Positions 16,592 through 25,197 of a DNA stretch of 64,000 nucleotides are shown here, in pieces; positions within the stretch are counted from its first letter, which is position 1; each line of letters begins with the position of its first letter. The notes beneath the pieces were generated by a model that did no database searches, was not told the DNA's origin, and saw only the letters and a program-made list of their open reading frames with translations. The DNA is from Amycolatopsis sp. A133 (GTDB taxonomy: Bacteria; Actinomycetota; Actinomycetes; Mycobacteriales; Pseudonocardiaceae): NCBI RefSeq assembly GCF_031082405.1, contig NZ_JAVHJU010000036.1, forward strand, positions 1 through 64,000. Direction: 5' to 3'. A program made the translations under genes and the position numbers.

Positions 16592-17341
16592 TCAGCTCGC
16601 CATCGGGCGGGCGACGGCGGCCTGGCGCAGGTCCGGCAGCGCCAGCAGGACGGGCGGGTCGAAACCGTGGCGCGGGCGCAGCCGGACGTCGGCCAGGCTC
16701 GCGGTGACGCCGCGGTGGATGGTCACCGGCCCGGTGAGGCCGGTGAACGGGCGCAGCCCGTGGTTGTCGAGCGGTGAGGTCCCGTAGGCGTGCGTCAGCA
16801 CGTACCACGAGCCCTGCGGCACGTCGGCCAGCGCGTACGGGCCCGGCCCGGGCAGGATCGCGTACCGGGCCGGCGCGCCCTCGGCGATCCGGGCGGCGAA
16901 GAGCCCGACGAACACCGGCCCGACCTCGGCGGGCGAGGGGACGCGCAGCTGACCGCGCACGGTCGCCCCCGAACCCGGCTGGGCCTGCCGGTCGGCGATC
17001 CGCGGCGCCATGCCGTGCAGCTGGCGGTAGCCGGACGGCGAGACGCCGACGCTGCCGCTGAACCGCGCGCTGAACGTGCCGACGCTGTTGTAACCGACCT
17101 GGTGGCTGATGTCGGCCACCGAGATCACGGTGGTGGCGAGCAGGCGCTTGGCCTCCGCCAGCCGCAAGGCCGAGAGGAACCGGCCCGGCGACAGCCCGGT
17201 GACCCGCAGGAACACCCGGGTGAAGTGGAACTTGCTGAACATGGCCGCGCGGGCGAGGTCGTCGATCGTGAGCCGCTCGCCCAGGTTGTCTCGCATGGTC
17301 ACGATGGCTCGTGCCACGGCTTGCCGGACGATCTCATCCAT
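16592..17341 (-). CDS. AraC-family transcriptional regulator 1
   Basis: A 249-residue protein. The AraC DNA-binding domain is N-terminal (about residues 5-105), unusual for the family: LTIDDLARAAMFSKFHFTRV is the first HTH and VADISHQVGYNSVGTFSARF the second. The remaining 145 residues are an uncharacterised domain shared with the paralogue at 27.6 kb, containing HGVPAGRW-like VPQGSWYVLTHAYG. A cluster-type regulator is likely. Its promoter region carries a dyad array (17453-17508), about 112 bp upstream of the start. Confidence 0.87.
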   Translation of the reverse strand: MDEIVRQAVARAIVTMRDNLGERLTIDDLARAAMFSKFHFTRVFLRVTGLSPGRFLSALRLAEAKRLLATTVISVADISHQVGYNSVGTFSARFSGSVGVSPSGYRQLHGMAPRIADRQAQPGSGATVRGQLRVPSPAEVGPVFVGLFAARIAEGAPARYAILPGPGPYALADVPQGSWYVLTHAYGTSPLDNHGLRPFTGLTGPVTIHRGVTASLADVRLRPRHGFDPPVLLALPDLRQAAVARPMAS

Positions 17342-17452
17342 GGCCGTCCCTCCGGTCGACGGTGCCGCCGCCGGTGCCTCCGAAGCGGAGGCACCCGGTG
17401 CGGGGAAATGATTTCGGCTAAAACTGTAGGTCCGCGGCCGTCTACTTCTTAA

Positions 17453-17508
17453 GTGCTCTGTGCACCGGTCGGGATGGATTTCACCGGTGGTCGACATGCG
17501 TTTTGCAC
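17453..17508. promoter_or_regulatory. Dyad array 2, upstream of AraC regulator 1
   Basis: GTGCTCTGTGCAC at 17453 is a perfect GTGC-N5-GCAC dyad and ATGCGTTTTGCAC at 17496 is identical to the middle site of array 1. A degenerate site (ATGGATTTCACCG, 17474) falls between them at the expected phase, giving spacings 21 and 22 bp. The two strong sites are 43 bp apart. Confidence 0.65.
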
Positions 17509-17686
17509 ATGCCTGGTTTGGCCGCGCCGTCGCCGGGTACTCCGCCCATGACGGATGCACGTCGAAGCCGTCGTTGATAGCGCGGTGCACCTGTGCGATC
17601 GCGCATGGTGACGAAATTCGCGGGTTTCGACGTCCTTTCGATGCCTTGTTAGTCCATTCGGACTCCCTCCCGAAACCGCACGGACC

Positions 17687-17721
17687 ATGTGTAAGCCACA
17701 GCAGCCCGATGACGCGGGCAC
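17687..17721. promoter_or_regulatory. Dyad array 3, upstream of the 58-residue peptide gene
   Basis: Two weaker dyads, ATGTGTAAGCCAC at 17687 and ATGACGCGGGCAC at 17709, are 22 bp apart and end about 72 bp upstream of the small gene. The first resembles ATGTGTTTCGCAC of array 1. I see no clear third copy. Confidence 0.45.
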
Positions 17722-17793
17722 TGGCTGTTGCTGCACTGCTGGGCGACGATTTATGTCACGTGAAGCATTCATCTTCGCCACTGGGAGCACAAA

Positions 17794-17970
17794 ATGTCCG
17801 CACAGGTTTCTGCTGACGTCCGCACGCTTTTCGCCGGTCTGGGCATCGAGGTCGAGAAGACCGTCACCGATCTGGCGATCGACCGGTTCGAGCAGTGGAG
17901 CGACGGTGTCGCCGACGTCCGGCCGATCCTGGGCAGCATCTGCCGGCTCGACGTCCTCGAGGCGGCCTGA
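17794..17970 (+). CDS. 58-residue peptide of unknown function; possible RiPP precursor
   Basis: The ATG at 17794 follows GGGAG by about six bases. The product begins MSAQVSADVRTLFAGLGIEV and ends PILGSICRLDVLEAA; it is acidic, amphipathic, with a single cysteine at residue 50. Codons are strongly GC-ending, unlike the flanking low-GC sequence, which supports translation. The helical, acidic first 40 residues followed by a short GSIC-containing tail resemble a leader-core layout, and the YcaO/SagB pair 3.5 kb away lacks a precursor, but one Cys and one Ser make a poor azole core. It could instead be a small regulator. Confidence 0.5.
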   Translation: MSAQVSADVRTLFAGLGIEVEKTVTDLAIDRFEQWSDGVADVRPILGSICRLDVLEAA

Positions 17971-18293
17971 GGCCGTTTTCGCAGTTCTCGTGTCTGCTGA
18001 GCCGGTCCCGTCGGGCGCGCGCCGCGCGCCGGCGGTGGCCGGCTCATCGCGTGTGGAGCACAGAAATGTCCACAAGCGACGTGACGGGAAAATTTCCAAC
18101 AGCATCCCGTAGGGGGTGTACATCCGTCACGGGTGGTAGCCGCCCGGTCGCGACCAGACGTTTTCAACCTGACATTTGCCTGTGCATGTGCATTTCGGTG
18201 CATCGCCCCCAAGAGGTGCCCGAATGGTGCATCCGATTCGCCAAGCAGAATGGTTGACTTGGCTTCTGGGGAATCGTGAGTGCGGAGGCACCC
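17971..18293. other. Intergenic region upstream of response regulator 2
   Basis: About 320 bases with reduced G+C after 18060. Five GTGC copies (18182, 18188, 18198, 18216, 18227), three of them extended to GTGCAT, form a cluster of direct half-sites reminiscent of SARP or response-regulator targets. A frame of about 64 codons from 18066 contains several cysteines but has random codon use, so I treat the region as regulatory. Confidence 0.45.
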
Positions 18294-18899
18294 GTGATCA
18301 GAGTGCTGGTTGCCGAGGACATGCACATCGTGCGGGGCGCGCTGGTCGCCCTGCTCCGGCTGGAACCCGACATCGACGTGGTCGCGGAGGTCGCCTCCGG
18401 GCTGGAGATCCTGCCCGCGGCCCGCGCCAACCAGGCCCAGGTGGCCGTCATCGACATCGACCTGCCCGGCAAGGACGGGCTCACCGCGGCCGGTGAGCTG
18501 CACGAACAGCTGCCGGGGTGCCGGACCCTCATCCTCACCAGCCTCGGCCGGCCGGGGACGCTGCGGCGCGCGCTGGACGCCAAGGTGGGCGGGTTCCTGC
18601 TGAAGGACGCGCCTCCCGACAAGCTGGCCAACGCCGTCCGCGGGGTCCTCGCCGGCCGCCGCATGGTGGACGGGGACCTCGCGCTGGCCGCGTGGGACAC
18701 CGTCGACTGCCCGCTCACCGGCCGCGAGCTGGACGTGCTCCGGATGACCGCGCAGGGCTACGGGACGGTGGAGGTCGCCGCGCGGCTCTACCTGTCCGCC
18801 GGCACGGTCCGGAACTACCTGACGACGGTGGTCGCGAAACTCAACGCCCGCAACCGGGTGGACGCCATCCGCATCGCCGAGGAGTCCGGCTGGCTCTGA
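18294..18899 (+). CDS. NarL/LuxR-type response regulator 2
   Basis: A 201-residue paralogue of the regulator at 15.7 kb, highly similar over its whole length (VLVAEDMHIVRGALVALL, VAVIDIDLPGKDGLTAA, LGRPGTLRRALDAK). Receiver and LuxR HTH (LTGRELDVLRMTAQGYGTVE, LSAGTVRNYLTTVVAKLNAR) are intact. The GTG at 18294 has GGAGG five bases upstream and gives equal length to the paralogue. It converges, 34 bp apart, on the tandem sensor kinase, its probable partner. Confidence 0.9.
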   Translation: MIRVLVAEDMHIVRGALVALLRLEPDIDVVAEVASGLEILPAARANQAQVAVIDIDLPGKDGLTAAGELHEQLPGCRTLILTSLGRPGTLRRALDAKVGGFLLKDAPPDKLANAVRGVLAGRRMVDGDLALAAWDTVDCPLTGRELDVLRMTAQGYGTVEVAARLYLSAGTVRNYLTTVVAKLNARNRVDAIRIAEESGWL

Positions 18900-18933
18900 C
18901 CGGCCGGAGGTCCAGACCAGCCGGTCAGCCGGT

Positions 18934-21309
18934 TCAGACCGGGACGACCGCCCGCAGCCGGAACCGCCCGTCGGGCTCGACGCCGGCGGTCAGTTCGCCG
19001 CCGAGGTCGGCGACCCGGTGCGAAAGGTTGCCGATCCCGCTGCCGGGCGACGAATCGCGGGGCGCCTCGCGCGGAGCGGGCACCACGGCCGCCGGCTCGG
19101 CGTCGTCGCCCGTCCCCGGGACCGGCGATGCCCCCGAGCCGTTCCGCACGACGCCGTCGTTGACGATGTCGAGGCTGATCCCGCGGTCCGTGTGGTACAT
19201 CGCGATCTCGCAGCTCTCCACCCTGCTGTGCCGCAGCACGTTCGTGACGCCTTCGCGCAGGACCACCGCCAGCACCGTGCGCACCGGCGTGGGCAGGTCG
19301 TCGGAGAGCATCTCCATGCGCACCCGGACGTCGGCGGCCGCGAGCACCGACTTCGCGGTGCGTGACTCGCTGTCGAGGGAAAGCTCGCGGTAGCCGCTGG
19401 CCACCGACCGCACGTCGGACAGCGCCTGGCGCGTCAGGCCGAGGACCTCGGCCAGCTCTTCGGCGGCGCGGTCGCGGTCCAGCGGCAGGACCCGGGCGGT
19501 CAGCTCGCTCTTCAGCGCGATCGCCGACAGGCTCATGCCGAGCAGGTCGTGCAGGTCGCGGGCGAAGCGCAGCCGTTCCTCGGCCAGCGCCATCTCGGCC
19601 AGCCGCCGCCGGGTGTTGTCGAGCTCGGTGACCAGCCGGACCAGCCACAGCAGCCCGAACACGGCGAGCGAGGTCATCACGGTCGCGGCGGTGTAGAAGA
19701 CGGTGGACGTGACGTCCGCACCCGAAATCCGCTGGATCTCGGCGTAGGCGGCGATGTTGATCGCGAAGAACACCCACCCCGCGACGGGTGGCAGGACCAG
19801 CAGCGCGCTGCCGATGAGCAGGCCGGGCAGGCTGACCCAGTTCGGGCCCAGCGGCAGCAGCGGCAGGTAGATGAGGCAGGCCTGCACGAACAGCATGCCG
19901 TAGCTCTGCCCGGAGCGAAGGTGGGTCGACGGCCGGTTGAAGTAGGAGAACTGCAGGGCCAGCAGCGCCACGATCGAGCCGACGACCAGGGCCACCTGCC
20001 ACGGCTGGTCGGTCAGCTCGAGCACGTGCAGCGTCGCGCCGCACGCCATCAGGGCCATGACCACCGGCAGCAGCCGCCGGATCCGCTTCGAGTCGGCGTC
20101 CGACTGCTGCTCGGCTTCGTGCGCGACGGCGCCGCCCAGCCGCTCGGGCACGGGCAGCTCGACGCGCAGCCGGAAGCGGCCGTCGGGGCCGGCCTTCGCG
20201 GTCGCCGTGCCGCCGAGCGCGGCGACCTCGTCCGGCAGGGTCGCCAGCGTGCTGGCCGGGTCGTCCGCCGTCACGCCGTCGTTGACGATTTCCAGGGTGA
20301 CCTTGCCGTCGTGGTGCCGGACGTCGATTTCGCAGTGTTCGACGTCGCTGTAGCGCAGGACGTTCGTGACGCCTTCGCGCAGCACCTTGGCCAGCAGCGT
20401 CCGGGCCTGGACCGGCAGGTCGCCCTGGTCGAGGTGGACCCGCACGGCGATCTCGGACGCCGACAGCAGCGATTCGGCCGTCCGGGATTCCTTCTCCAGC
20501 GACAGCTCGCGGTAGCCGTGCGAGACCGCGCGGACGTCGGACAGGGTGCGCTGGGCCGTCGCGGTGATCTCGCCGAGCTCGGCCTTGGCCGCCTCGACGG
20601 ATTTGCGCATCAGCCGCTGCGCGAGCTCGCCCTTCAGCGCGATCGCCGACAGGCTCAGGCCGAGCAGGTCGTGCAGGTCGCGGGCGAAGGCGAGCCGCTG
20701 CTCGGCCACCGCGCGCTGGGCGAGTTCGGTGCGGGCCTGGTGCAGGTCGTGGACCATCCGCGCGAGCCGGGCCAGCAGGTAGTAGAGGATGCTGTAGAAG
20801 CAGGCCGAAAACCCGATGTAGATCGTGTCCAGCGGCGACGCGCCGAACGTGTGGTAGACCCACACCTCGCTGAGGGCGACCACGCCCAGCGTCGGCCACG
20901 CGTACCGCGGCGGCAGCACCAGCAGCGCCGCGCCGCCGACGAAGTCGGGCATGTCGGCCCACAGGATGCCGAAGGTCGGCAGCGGGACGTAGGCCAGCAC
21001 GACCACCACGGCGAGCAGCACCCGGCTGGTGACCGAGTCGAGCCGGGCCGACGGCCGGCTGAACCACAGCAGCTGGATCCCCAGCAGCACGGCGACGGCG
21101 ACGATGCCGTACAGGGCGTGCAGACCGTCGACCGAAGCGGGCAGCAGGCTCACGACGCCGATCACGCTGAACCCGGCGATGACCACGACGATGATGGCGG
21201 AGGCCAGGTAGGTGGCCAGCCGGGGGCGCCGGTCCGCCGCGGTGGTGCCGCGGGGTTCGGCGGTCGCTGAGCGCCCGGTGGTGGGCTCGAGTGCGGCGAC
21301 CGGAGACAT
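18934..21309 (-). CDS. Tandem sensor histidine kinase with two fused NarL-type modules
   Basis: A 791-residue protein, about twice the usual length, made of two homologous modules. Each has about five to six membrane spans, a HisKA_3 helix (RDLHDLLGLSLSAIALKGEL near 219; RDLHDLLGMSLSAIALKSEL near 604) and an HATPase domain (LREGVTNVLRYS; LREGVTNVLRHS). Only the second module keeps the GSGIGNLSHRV ATP-lid box; in the first the same place reads STLATLPDEVAAL. The first module may therefore lack kinase activity and serve as a sensing or phosphotransfer half. No stop or frameshift separates them. Converges with response regulator 2. Confidence 0.88.
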   Translation of the reverse strand: MSPVAALEPTTGRSATAEPRGTTAADRRPRLATYLASAIIVVVIAGFSVIGVVSLLPASVDGLHALYGIVAVAVLLGIQLLWFSRPSARLDSVTSRVLLAVVVVLAYVPLPTFGILWADMPDFVGGAALLVLPPRYAWPTLGVVALSEVWVYHTFGASPLDTIYIGFSACFYSILYYLLARLARMVHDLHQARTELAQRAVAEQRLAFARDLHDLLGLSLSAIALKGELAQRLMRKSVEAAKAELGEITATAQRTLSDVRAVSHGYRELSLEKESRTAESLLSASEIAVRVHLDQGDLPVQARTLLAKVLREGVTNVLRYSDVEHCEIDVRHHDGKVTLEIVNDGVTADDPASTLATLPDEVAALGGTATAKAGPDGRFRLRVELPVPERLGGAVAHEAEQQSDADSKRIRRLLPVVMALMACGATLHVLELTDQPWQVALVVGSIVALLALQFSYFNRPSTHLRSGQSYGMLFVQACLIYLPLLPLGPNWVSLPGLLIGSALLVLPPVAGWVFFAINIAAYAEIQRISGADVTSTVFYTAATVMTSLAVFGLLWLVRLVTELDNTRRRLAEMALAEERLRFARDLHDLLGMSLSAIALKSELTARVLPLDRDRAAEELAEVLGLTRQALSDVRSVASGYRELSLDSESRTAKSVLAAADVRVRMEMLSDDLPTPVRTVLAVVLREGVTNVLRHSRVESCEIAMYHTDRGISLDIVNDGVVRNGSGASPVPGTGDDAEPAAVVPAPREAPRDSSPGSGIGNLSHRVADLGGELTAGVEPDGRFRLRAVVPV

Positions 21310-21500
21310 CAGTGAGGACCCTCCGGGATCTGCGCGGCGACCGGGCCGCCCGGGAGGCCGGGTCTGGGCGCTGTGTGCGTGCTGACGGCTGATCCTAACT
21401 CACGCCGAGCGCACCGGAAGCGGTGCGAAAGCGCGCGAAGGAGCGGGGAACAGTGAAAAACCGGCGGCCGTCCGGTCCGATTCGGTCCGATCCGGTTCGG

Positions 21501-22016
21501 TCAGCGGCCGTCCGGTGTGGGCGGCAGGCCGCCGGGATTCGCGAGCAGGCCCACGAAGTCCAGGTGCGGCACGGCGACCGACCCGGTGTGCAGCACGGAA
21601 CCGTCGACCAGCCGGAAGAAGCTCACCCCGGATTCGTCGTCGTCCCACGCGTCGCCGCCACCGGCGCCGGCCACGTGCCGGGTCGCCGGGAAGTCGCCGG
21701 TGAACGCGGTGCCCGCGGCCGAGTACGCGGCCACGTCCCAGCCGAGGTGGCGCCGGTACTGCTCGAGCTTGGCGTAGGGCGCGCGGGAGACGAGCACCAG
21801 CCGCAGGCCGGGGTCGTGCAGCGCGGCGGTGACGTCGGCGGTCGGCACGACGTCCGCGGGCCCGCTGTGGTCGGTCATCGGGTGGTGCACGGCCAGCCGC
21901 TCGCACCCGCCGAACAGCGCGGCCAGCGACACCCGTCCCCGTGGGCCTTCGAACCGGTACCCGGCCCCGGCGACGAAGCGGGGGCGGTCGAGCTCCGGCA
22001 CGGTCAGTTCCGACAT
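21501..22016 (-). CDS. DUF899-like thioredoxin-fold protein
   Basis: A 171-residue protein resembling the DUF899 group: SLAALFGGCERLAVHHPM near the N-terminus corresponds to the family's DLFxGRxQLIVYHFMF-type segment, and LVLVSRAPYAKLEQYRRHLG and VSFFRLVDGSVLHTGS complete the thioredoxin-like core. The canonical family cysteine position is shifted (GGC). It is shorter than the usual 200-250 residues. Function unknown, probably cytoplasmic. Divergent from the Sua5-like gene over a 144-bp promoter region. Confidence 0.65.
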   Translation of the reverse strand: MSELTVPELDRPRFVAGAGYRFEGPRGRVSLAALFGGCERLAVHHPMTDHSGPADVVPTADVTAALHDPGLRLVLVSRAPYAKLEQYRRHLGWDVAAYSAAGTAFTGDFPATRHVAGAGGGDAWDDDESGVSFFRLVDGSVLHTGSVAVPHLDFVGLLANPGGLPPTPDGR

Positions 22017-22160
22017 GGCTGGCCCTCCCTGGCTGTGGTCCCACTGCGGATTGTGGGCCGCGGCCGGCGGCCGGGCCCAGCATTCGGCCCGGGAACCGCA
22101 AGCTGGGAGACGCGCGGGCCCGCCGTGCCGGTGCCGCGGGGCGACCCTAGGCTCTGTCGC

Positions 22161-22781
22161 ATGGCACGTTATTTCGACCTGCACCCGGAGAACCCCCAGA
22201 AGCGGGCGCTCGGCCAGGTCGTCGAGATCCTCCGGAACGACGGGCTGATCGCCTACCCGACCGACTCGTGCTTCGCCCTCGGGTGCCGGCCGGGCAACCG
22301 CGACGGGCTCGACCGCATCCGCTCCATCCGCAAGCTGGACCACCGGCACCACTTCACGCTGGTGTGCCAGGACTTCGCCCAGCTCGGGCAGTTCGTGCAC
22401 GTCGACAACGCGGTGTTCCGCGCGATCAAGGCGACGACGCCGGGCAGCTACACGTTCATCCTGCCCGCCACCAAGGAGGTGCCGCGGCGGCTGATGCACG
22501 AGAAGAAAAAGACGGTCGGCGTGCGCATCCCGGACCACCGCGTCACCCAGGCGCTGCTGGCCGAGCTCGGCGAACCGCTGTTGTCGAGCACGCTGCTGCT
22601 GCCCGGCGAGGGCGAGCCGATGACGCAGGGCTGGGAGATCAAGGAAGAGCTGGACAACGTGCTGGAAGCGGTGCTCGACTCCGGCGACTGCGGGGTCGAG
22701 CCCACGACCGTCGTCGACTTCTCCTCCGGCGAGGCGGAGATCCTGCGCGTCGGCGCCGGTGACCCGGCGCCGTTCGAATAG
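22161..22781 (+). CDS. Sua5/YciO/YrdC-type protein (L-threonylcarbamoyladenylate synthase family)
   Basis: A 206-residue protein with the YrdC fold. LIAYPTDSCFALGCRP (about 29-44), IRSIRKLDHRHHFTLVCQD and TPGSYTFILPATKEVPRRL are the nucleotide and threonine-site motifs. It closely follows the YciO subgroup; essential tsaC activity for t6A tRNA modification is possible but YciO proteins are weaker enzymes. Monocistronic and chromosomal in character. Confidence 0.88.
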   Translation: MARYFDLHPENPQKRALGQVVEILRNDGLIAYPTDSCFALGCRPGNRDGLDRIRSIRKLDHRHHFTLVCQDFAQLGQFVHVDNAVFRAIKATTPGSYTFILPATKEVPRRLMHEKKKTVGVRIPDHRVTQALLAELGEPLLSSTLLLPGEGEPMTQGWEIKEELDNVLEAVLDSGDCGVEPTTVVDFSSGEAEILRVGAGDPAPFE

Positions 22782-22784
22782 GGC

Positions 22785-23444
22785 TCAGCGTTCCAGCAGC
22801 TCCAGCCATTCGGCGGTGTGCCCGCCGGCGAACGCCAGCGCGAGGTCTTCGGCGAACCGCCGTCCGGTCACCAACAGGCAGAAGTCCACGGCCGGGCCGG
22901 TGACGCGGTCGGTGGCGTCCGGCGGCCCGAAGTCCCACCGCGTCCCGGACGGTGCCTGCAGCTCGAACCGGAACGGCACGGGCGGCGGCGGCAGCTGGTG
23001 CCGCCGGTAGGCGCGGTCGCGGGTCCGGACGCCGTAGTAGGCGACGTGCCCGATGGCGTCGTCGCGGCGGGCGGGGACGCCGAGCGCGTCGGCGATGTCC
23101 TGGCCGCAGGCGAACAGTTCGGTCAAGGCGGCCGCGGCGAGCACCGACGGGCGCAGCGGGCCGTCGCTCCACGGCAGCAGGAGCTCGGGCGGGGCCGAGG
23201 CGAGCAGGGCGTTGGCCTTCCGCTGTTCGATCAGCCAGGTCACGATCGCCTCGTCGAGCGAGCCGTAGGAGATCTGCGGGGTGACGCCGAACGCGTCCGG
23301 GTTCTCGGCGCTGAGCGCGATCAGCCGCGCGGTCGAGGTCAGCCGGGCGAAGTGCCCGGTGACGTCCGGGCCGGGACCGTCGCGTTCGGCCAGCTCGGCC
23401 AGTGCCTCGGTCTCGGTCTGCAGGTCCGTGAACACGTCGGTCAC
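22785..23444 (-). CDS. TIGR03084-type mycothiol-dependent isomerase-like protein
   Basis: A 219-residue protein of the TIGR03084/MDMPI group. FACGQDIADALGVPARRDDAI is nearly the same as the motif in the protein at 38.6 kb (FGHGQDIADALGV), and FRFELQAPSGTRWDFGPPDA is the C-terminal SCP2-like part. The N-terminal DinB-like helix motif is degenerate: the usual HQIGHLAF histidines are missing, so metal binding is doubtful. It converges on the Sua5-like gene with only three bases between the stops, and is divergent from the DGPF gene. Confidence 0.75.
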   Translation of the reverse strand: MTDVFTDLQTETEALAELAERDGPGPDVTGHFARLTSTARLIALSAENPDAFGVTPQISYGSLDEAIVTWLIEQRKANALLASAPPELLLPWSDGPLRPSVLAAAALTELFACGQDIADALGVPARRDDAIGHVAYYGVRTRDRAYRRHQLPPPPVPFRFELQAPSGTRWDFGPPDATDRVTGPAVDFCLLVTGRRFAEDLALAFAGGHTAEWLELLER

Positions 23445-23588
23445 AGTGCCAACCTCCTGGTCCGGTCAACCGGGACTGCCCGGATCCAGGCTGGCAGCCG
23501 GCTGCGGGGTGGCTCCACTCCGCGCTTGCGCCGTGGTCGGCTATGTTCGGCCCCGGACGCGGCGAGGGTGGTCGAAGGGAGCCCGGAC

Positions 23589-23972
23589 GTGAAGTACCTG
23601 CTGGCGATGTACCTGAACCCCGACGTGATGGCGAGCCTGTCCGAAGCGGAGATGGACACCATCATGACCGGGCACCAGGAGTTCATCCGCACGATCCGGG
23701 AATCCGGCGAGATGATCAGCACGCAGGCGCTCGGCGCGGTCGCCGACAGCAGCGTCGTGCGGGTGCGCGGCGGCCTGCCGGCCGTCACCGACGGCCCGTT
23801 CCTGGAGTCGAAGGAATTCCTGGCCGGTTACTACCTCGTGGAGTGCGCGAGCAAGGAGCGCGCCGTCGAGCTGGCGGCGATGATCCCCGACGCCGCGGTC
23901 GAGGGCCTCGGCATCGAGGTCCGCCAGGTCGTCTTCTTCGCCGACGCCGAAACCGAAGCCGCCATGGCGTGA
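23589..23972 (+). CDS. YCII-related DGPF-domain protein
   Basis: A 127-residue protein of the YCII superfamily. The namesake DGPFLESKEFLAGYYLVE lies near residues 66-83. DGPF proteins are almost always encoded beside ECF42-type sigma factors and are thought to modulate them, which is exactly the arrangement here: its TGA overlaps the GTG of the sigma gene. The GTG at 23589 is the start that gives the normal length. Confidence 0.9.
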   Translation: MKYLLAMYLNPDVMASLSEAEMDTIMTGHQEFIRTIRESGEMISTQALGAVADSSVVRVRGGLPAVTDGPFLESKEFLAGYYLVECASKERAVELAAMIPDAAVEGLGIEVRQVVFFADAETEAAMA

Positions 23973-25192
23973 CCGGCGTCGCCGAGGTGCTGCGGCCGCT
24001 CGTGCCGCAGGTGCTGGGCGTGCTGGTCCGCCGGTACGGCCAATTCGACGCGTGCGAGGACGCCGTCCAGGAGGCCCTGCTCGCGGCGAGCGAGCAGTGG
24101 CCGGCCGAAGGGGTCCCGGACAACCCGCGCAGCTGGCTGATCACGGTCGCGACCCGGCGGCTCACCGACCTGTGGCGCAGCGAGAGCGCGCGACGGCGGC
24201 GCGAGGAGTCGGTCGCCGTGCGGGAGCCGGTGCCGGTCGTGGCCGGCCCCGGCGAGGAGCGGCCGCCGGACTCCGACGACACGCTGTCGCTGCTGTTCCT
24301 GTGCTGCCACCCGGCGGTTTCGCCGCCTTCGCAGGTCGCGCTGACGCTGCGCGCGGTCGGTGGCCTGACCACGGCCCAGATCGCCAGCGCGTTCCTGGTG
24401 CCCGAGGCGACCATGACCCGGCGCATCACCCGCGCGAAGGAGAGCATCGCCGCGGCGGGGTCGACGTTCAGCAAGCCCTCGCCGGACGACTTCCCGGCGC
24501 GGCTGCGGGTGGTGCTCCAGGTGCTGTACCTCATCTTCAACGAGGGGTACACGGCGACGTCGGGGGAGAACCTGCTGCGCGACGAGCTGGCGGCGGAGGC
24601 GATCCGGCTGACCCGCGCGGTGCACGCGCTGATCCCCGGCGAGGGCGAGGTGGCGGGCCTGCTGGCGCTGATGCTCCTGACCCACGCCCGCCGCGCGGCG
24701 CGCACCGGCCCGGACGGCGAGCTGGTCCCGCTGCCGGAGCAGGACCGCGGGGTGTGGGACGCGGCGATGATCGAGGAGGGCGTCTCGCTGGTCCGGGCGG
24801 CGTTGGGGCGGGGCCCGGTGGGCCCGTACCAGGTCCAGGCGGCGATCGCGGCGGTGCACGACGAGGCGCCCAGCACGGACGACACCGACTGGCCGCAGAT
24901 CGTCGAGCTGTACGGCGTGCTGGGCGAGCTCATGCCGAGCCCGGTGGTGACGATGAACCTGGCGGTGGCGATCGCCCAGGTGGCGGGCCCGGAGGCCGGC
25001 CTGGCGGTGCTGGACGGCATCAACGCGAAGCTGGATTTGGGCCGCCGGGTCGACGCGGTACGCGCCCACCTGCTGGAGCGCGCGGGCCGTACCGCGGACG
25101 CGCGGGAGTGCTATTTGCGGGCGGCGGACCGCACCGAGAGCGGGCCGGAGCGGCGGTACCTCCTGGCACGGGCCGAGGCGGCGGGGCGGTGA
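23969..25192 (+). CDS. ECF42-type RNA polymerase sigma factor
   Basis: A 407-residue protein. Sigma-2 region (RRYGQFDACEDAVQEALLAA, about 22-41) and sigma-4 HTH (LTTAQIASAFLVPEATMTRR, about 131-150) occupy the first 185 residues; the remaining 220 residues are the TPR-like C-terminal extension (DUF6596) typical of ECF42 factors, including YLIFNEGYTATSGENLLRDEL. No anti-sigma gene is near; the DGPF partner is upstream and translationally coupled. The target promoter is unknown. Confidence 0.92.
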   Translation: MTGVAEVLRPLVPQVLGVLVRRYGQFDACEDAVQEALLAASEQWPAEGVPDNPRSWLITVATRRLTDLWRSESARRRREESVAVREPVPVVAGPGEERPPDSDDTLSLLFLCCHPAVSPPSQVALTLRAVGGLTTAQIASAFLVPEATMTRRITRAKESIAAAGSTFSKPSPDDFPARLRVVLQVLYLIFNEGYTATSGENLLRDELAAEAIRLTRAVHALIPGEGEVAGLLALMLLTHARRAARTGPDGELVPLPEQDRGVWDAAMIEEGVSLVRAALGRGPVGPYQVQAAIAAVHDEAPSTDDTDWPQIVELYGVLGELMPSPVVTMNLAVAIAQVAGPEAGLAVLDGINAKLDLGRRVDAVRAHLLERAGRTADARECYLRAADRTESGPERRYLLARAEAAGR

Positions 25193-25197
25193 GCCCG

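Larger units (their letters stand above)
17342..17793. other. Regulatory intergenic region with dyad arrays
   Basis: About 450 bases between the divergent AraC gene and the 58-residue peptide gene. G+C is visibly lower than in neighbouring genes. It contains dyad arrays 2 and 3, annotated separately, and scattered TGCAC/GTGCG half-sites (for example near 17585-17606). No gene beyond the small peptide is supported. Confidence 0.6.

Noticed and set aside
18066..18257. Cysteine-containing 63-codon frame as a second RiPP precursor
   Set aside because: No GC bias at third codon positions, no convincing ribosome site, and it lies over a cluster of GTGCAT half-sites in the promoter of response regulator 2.
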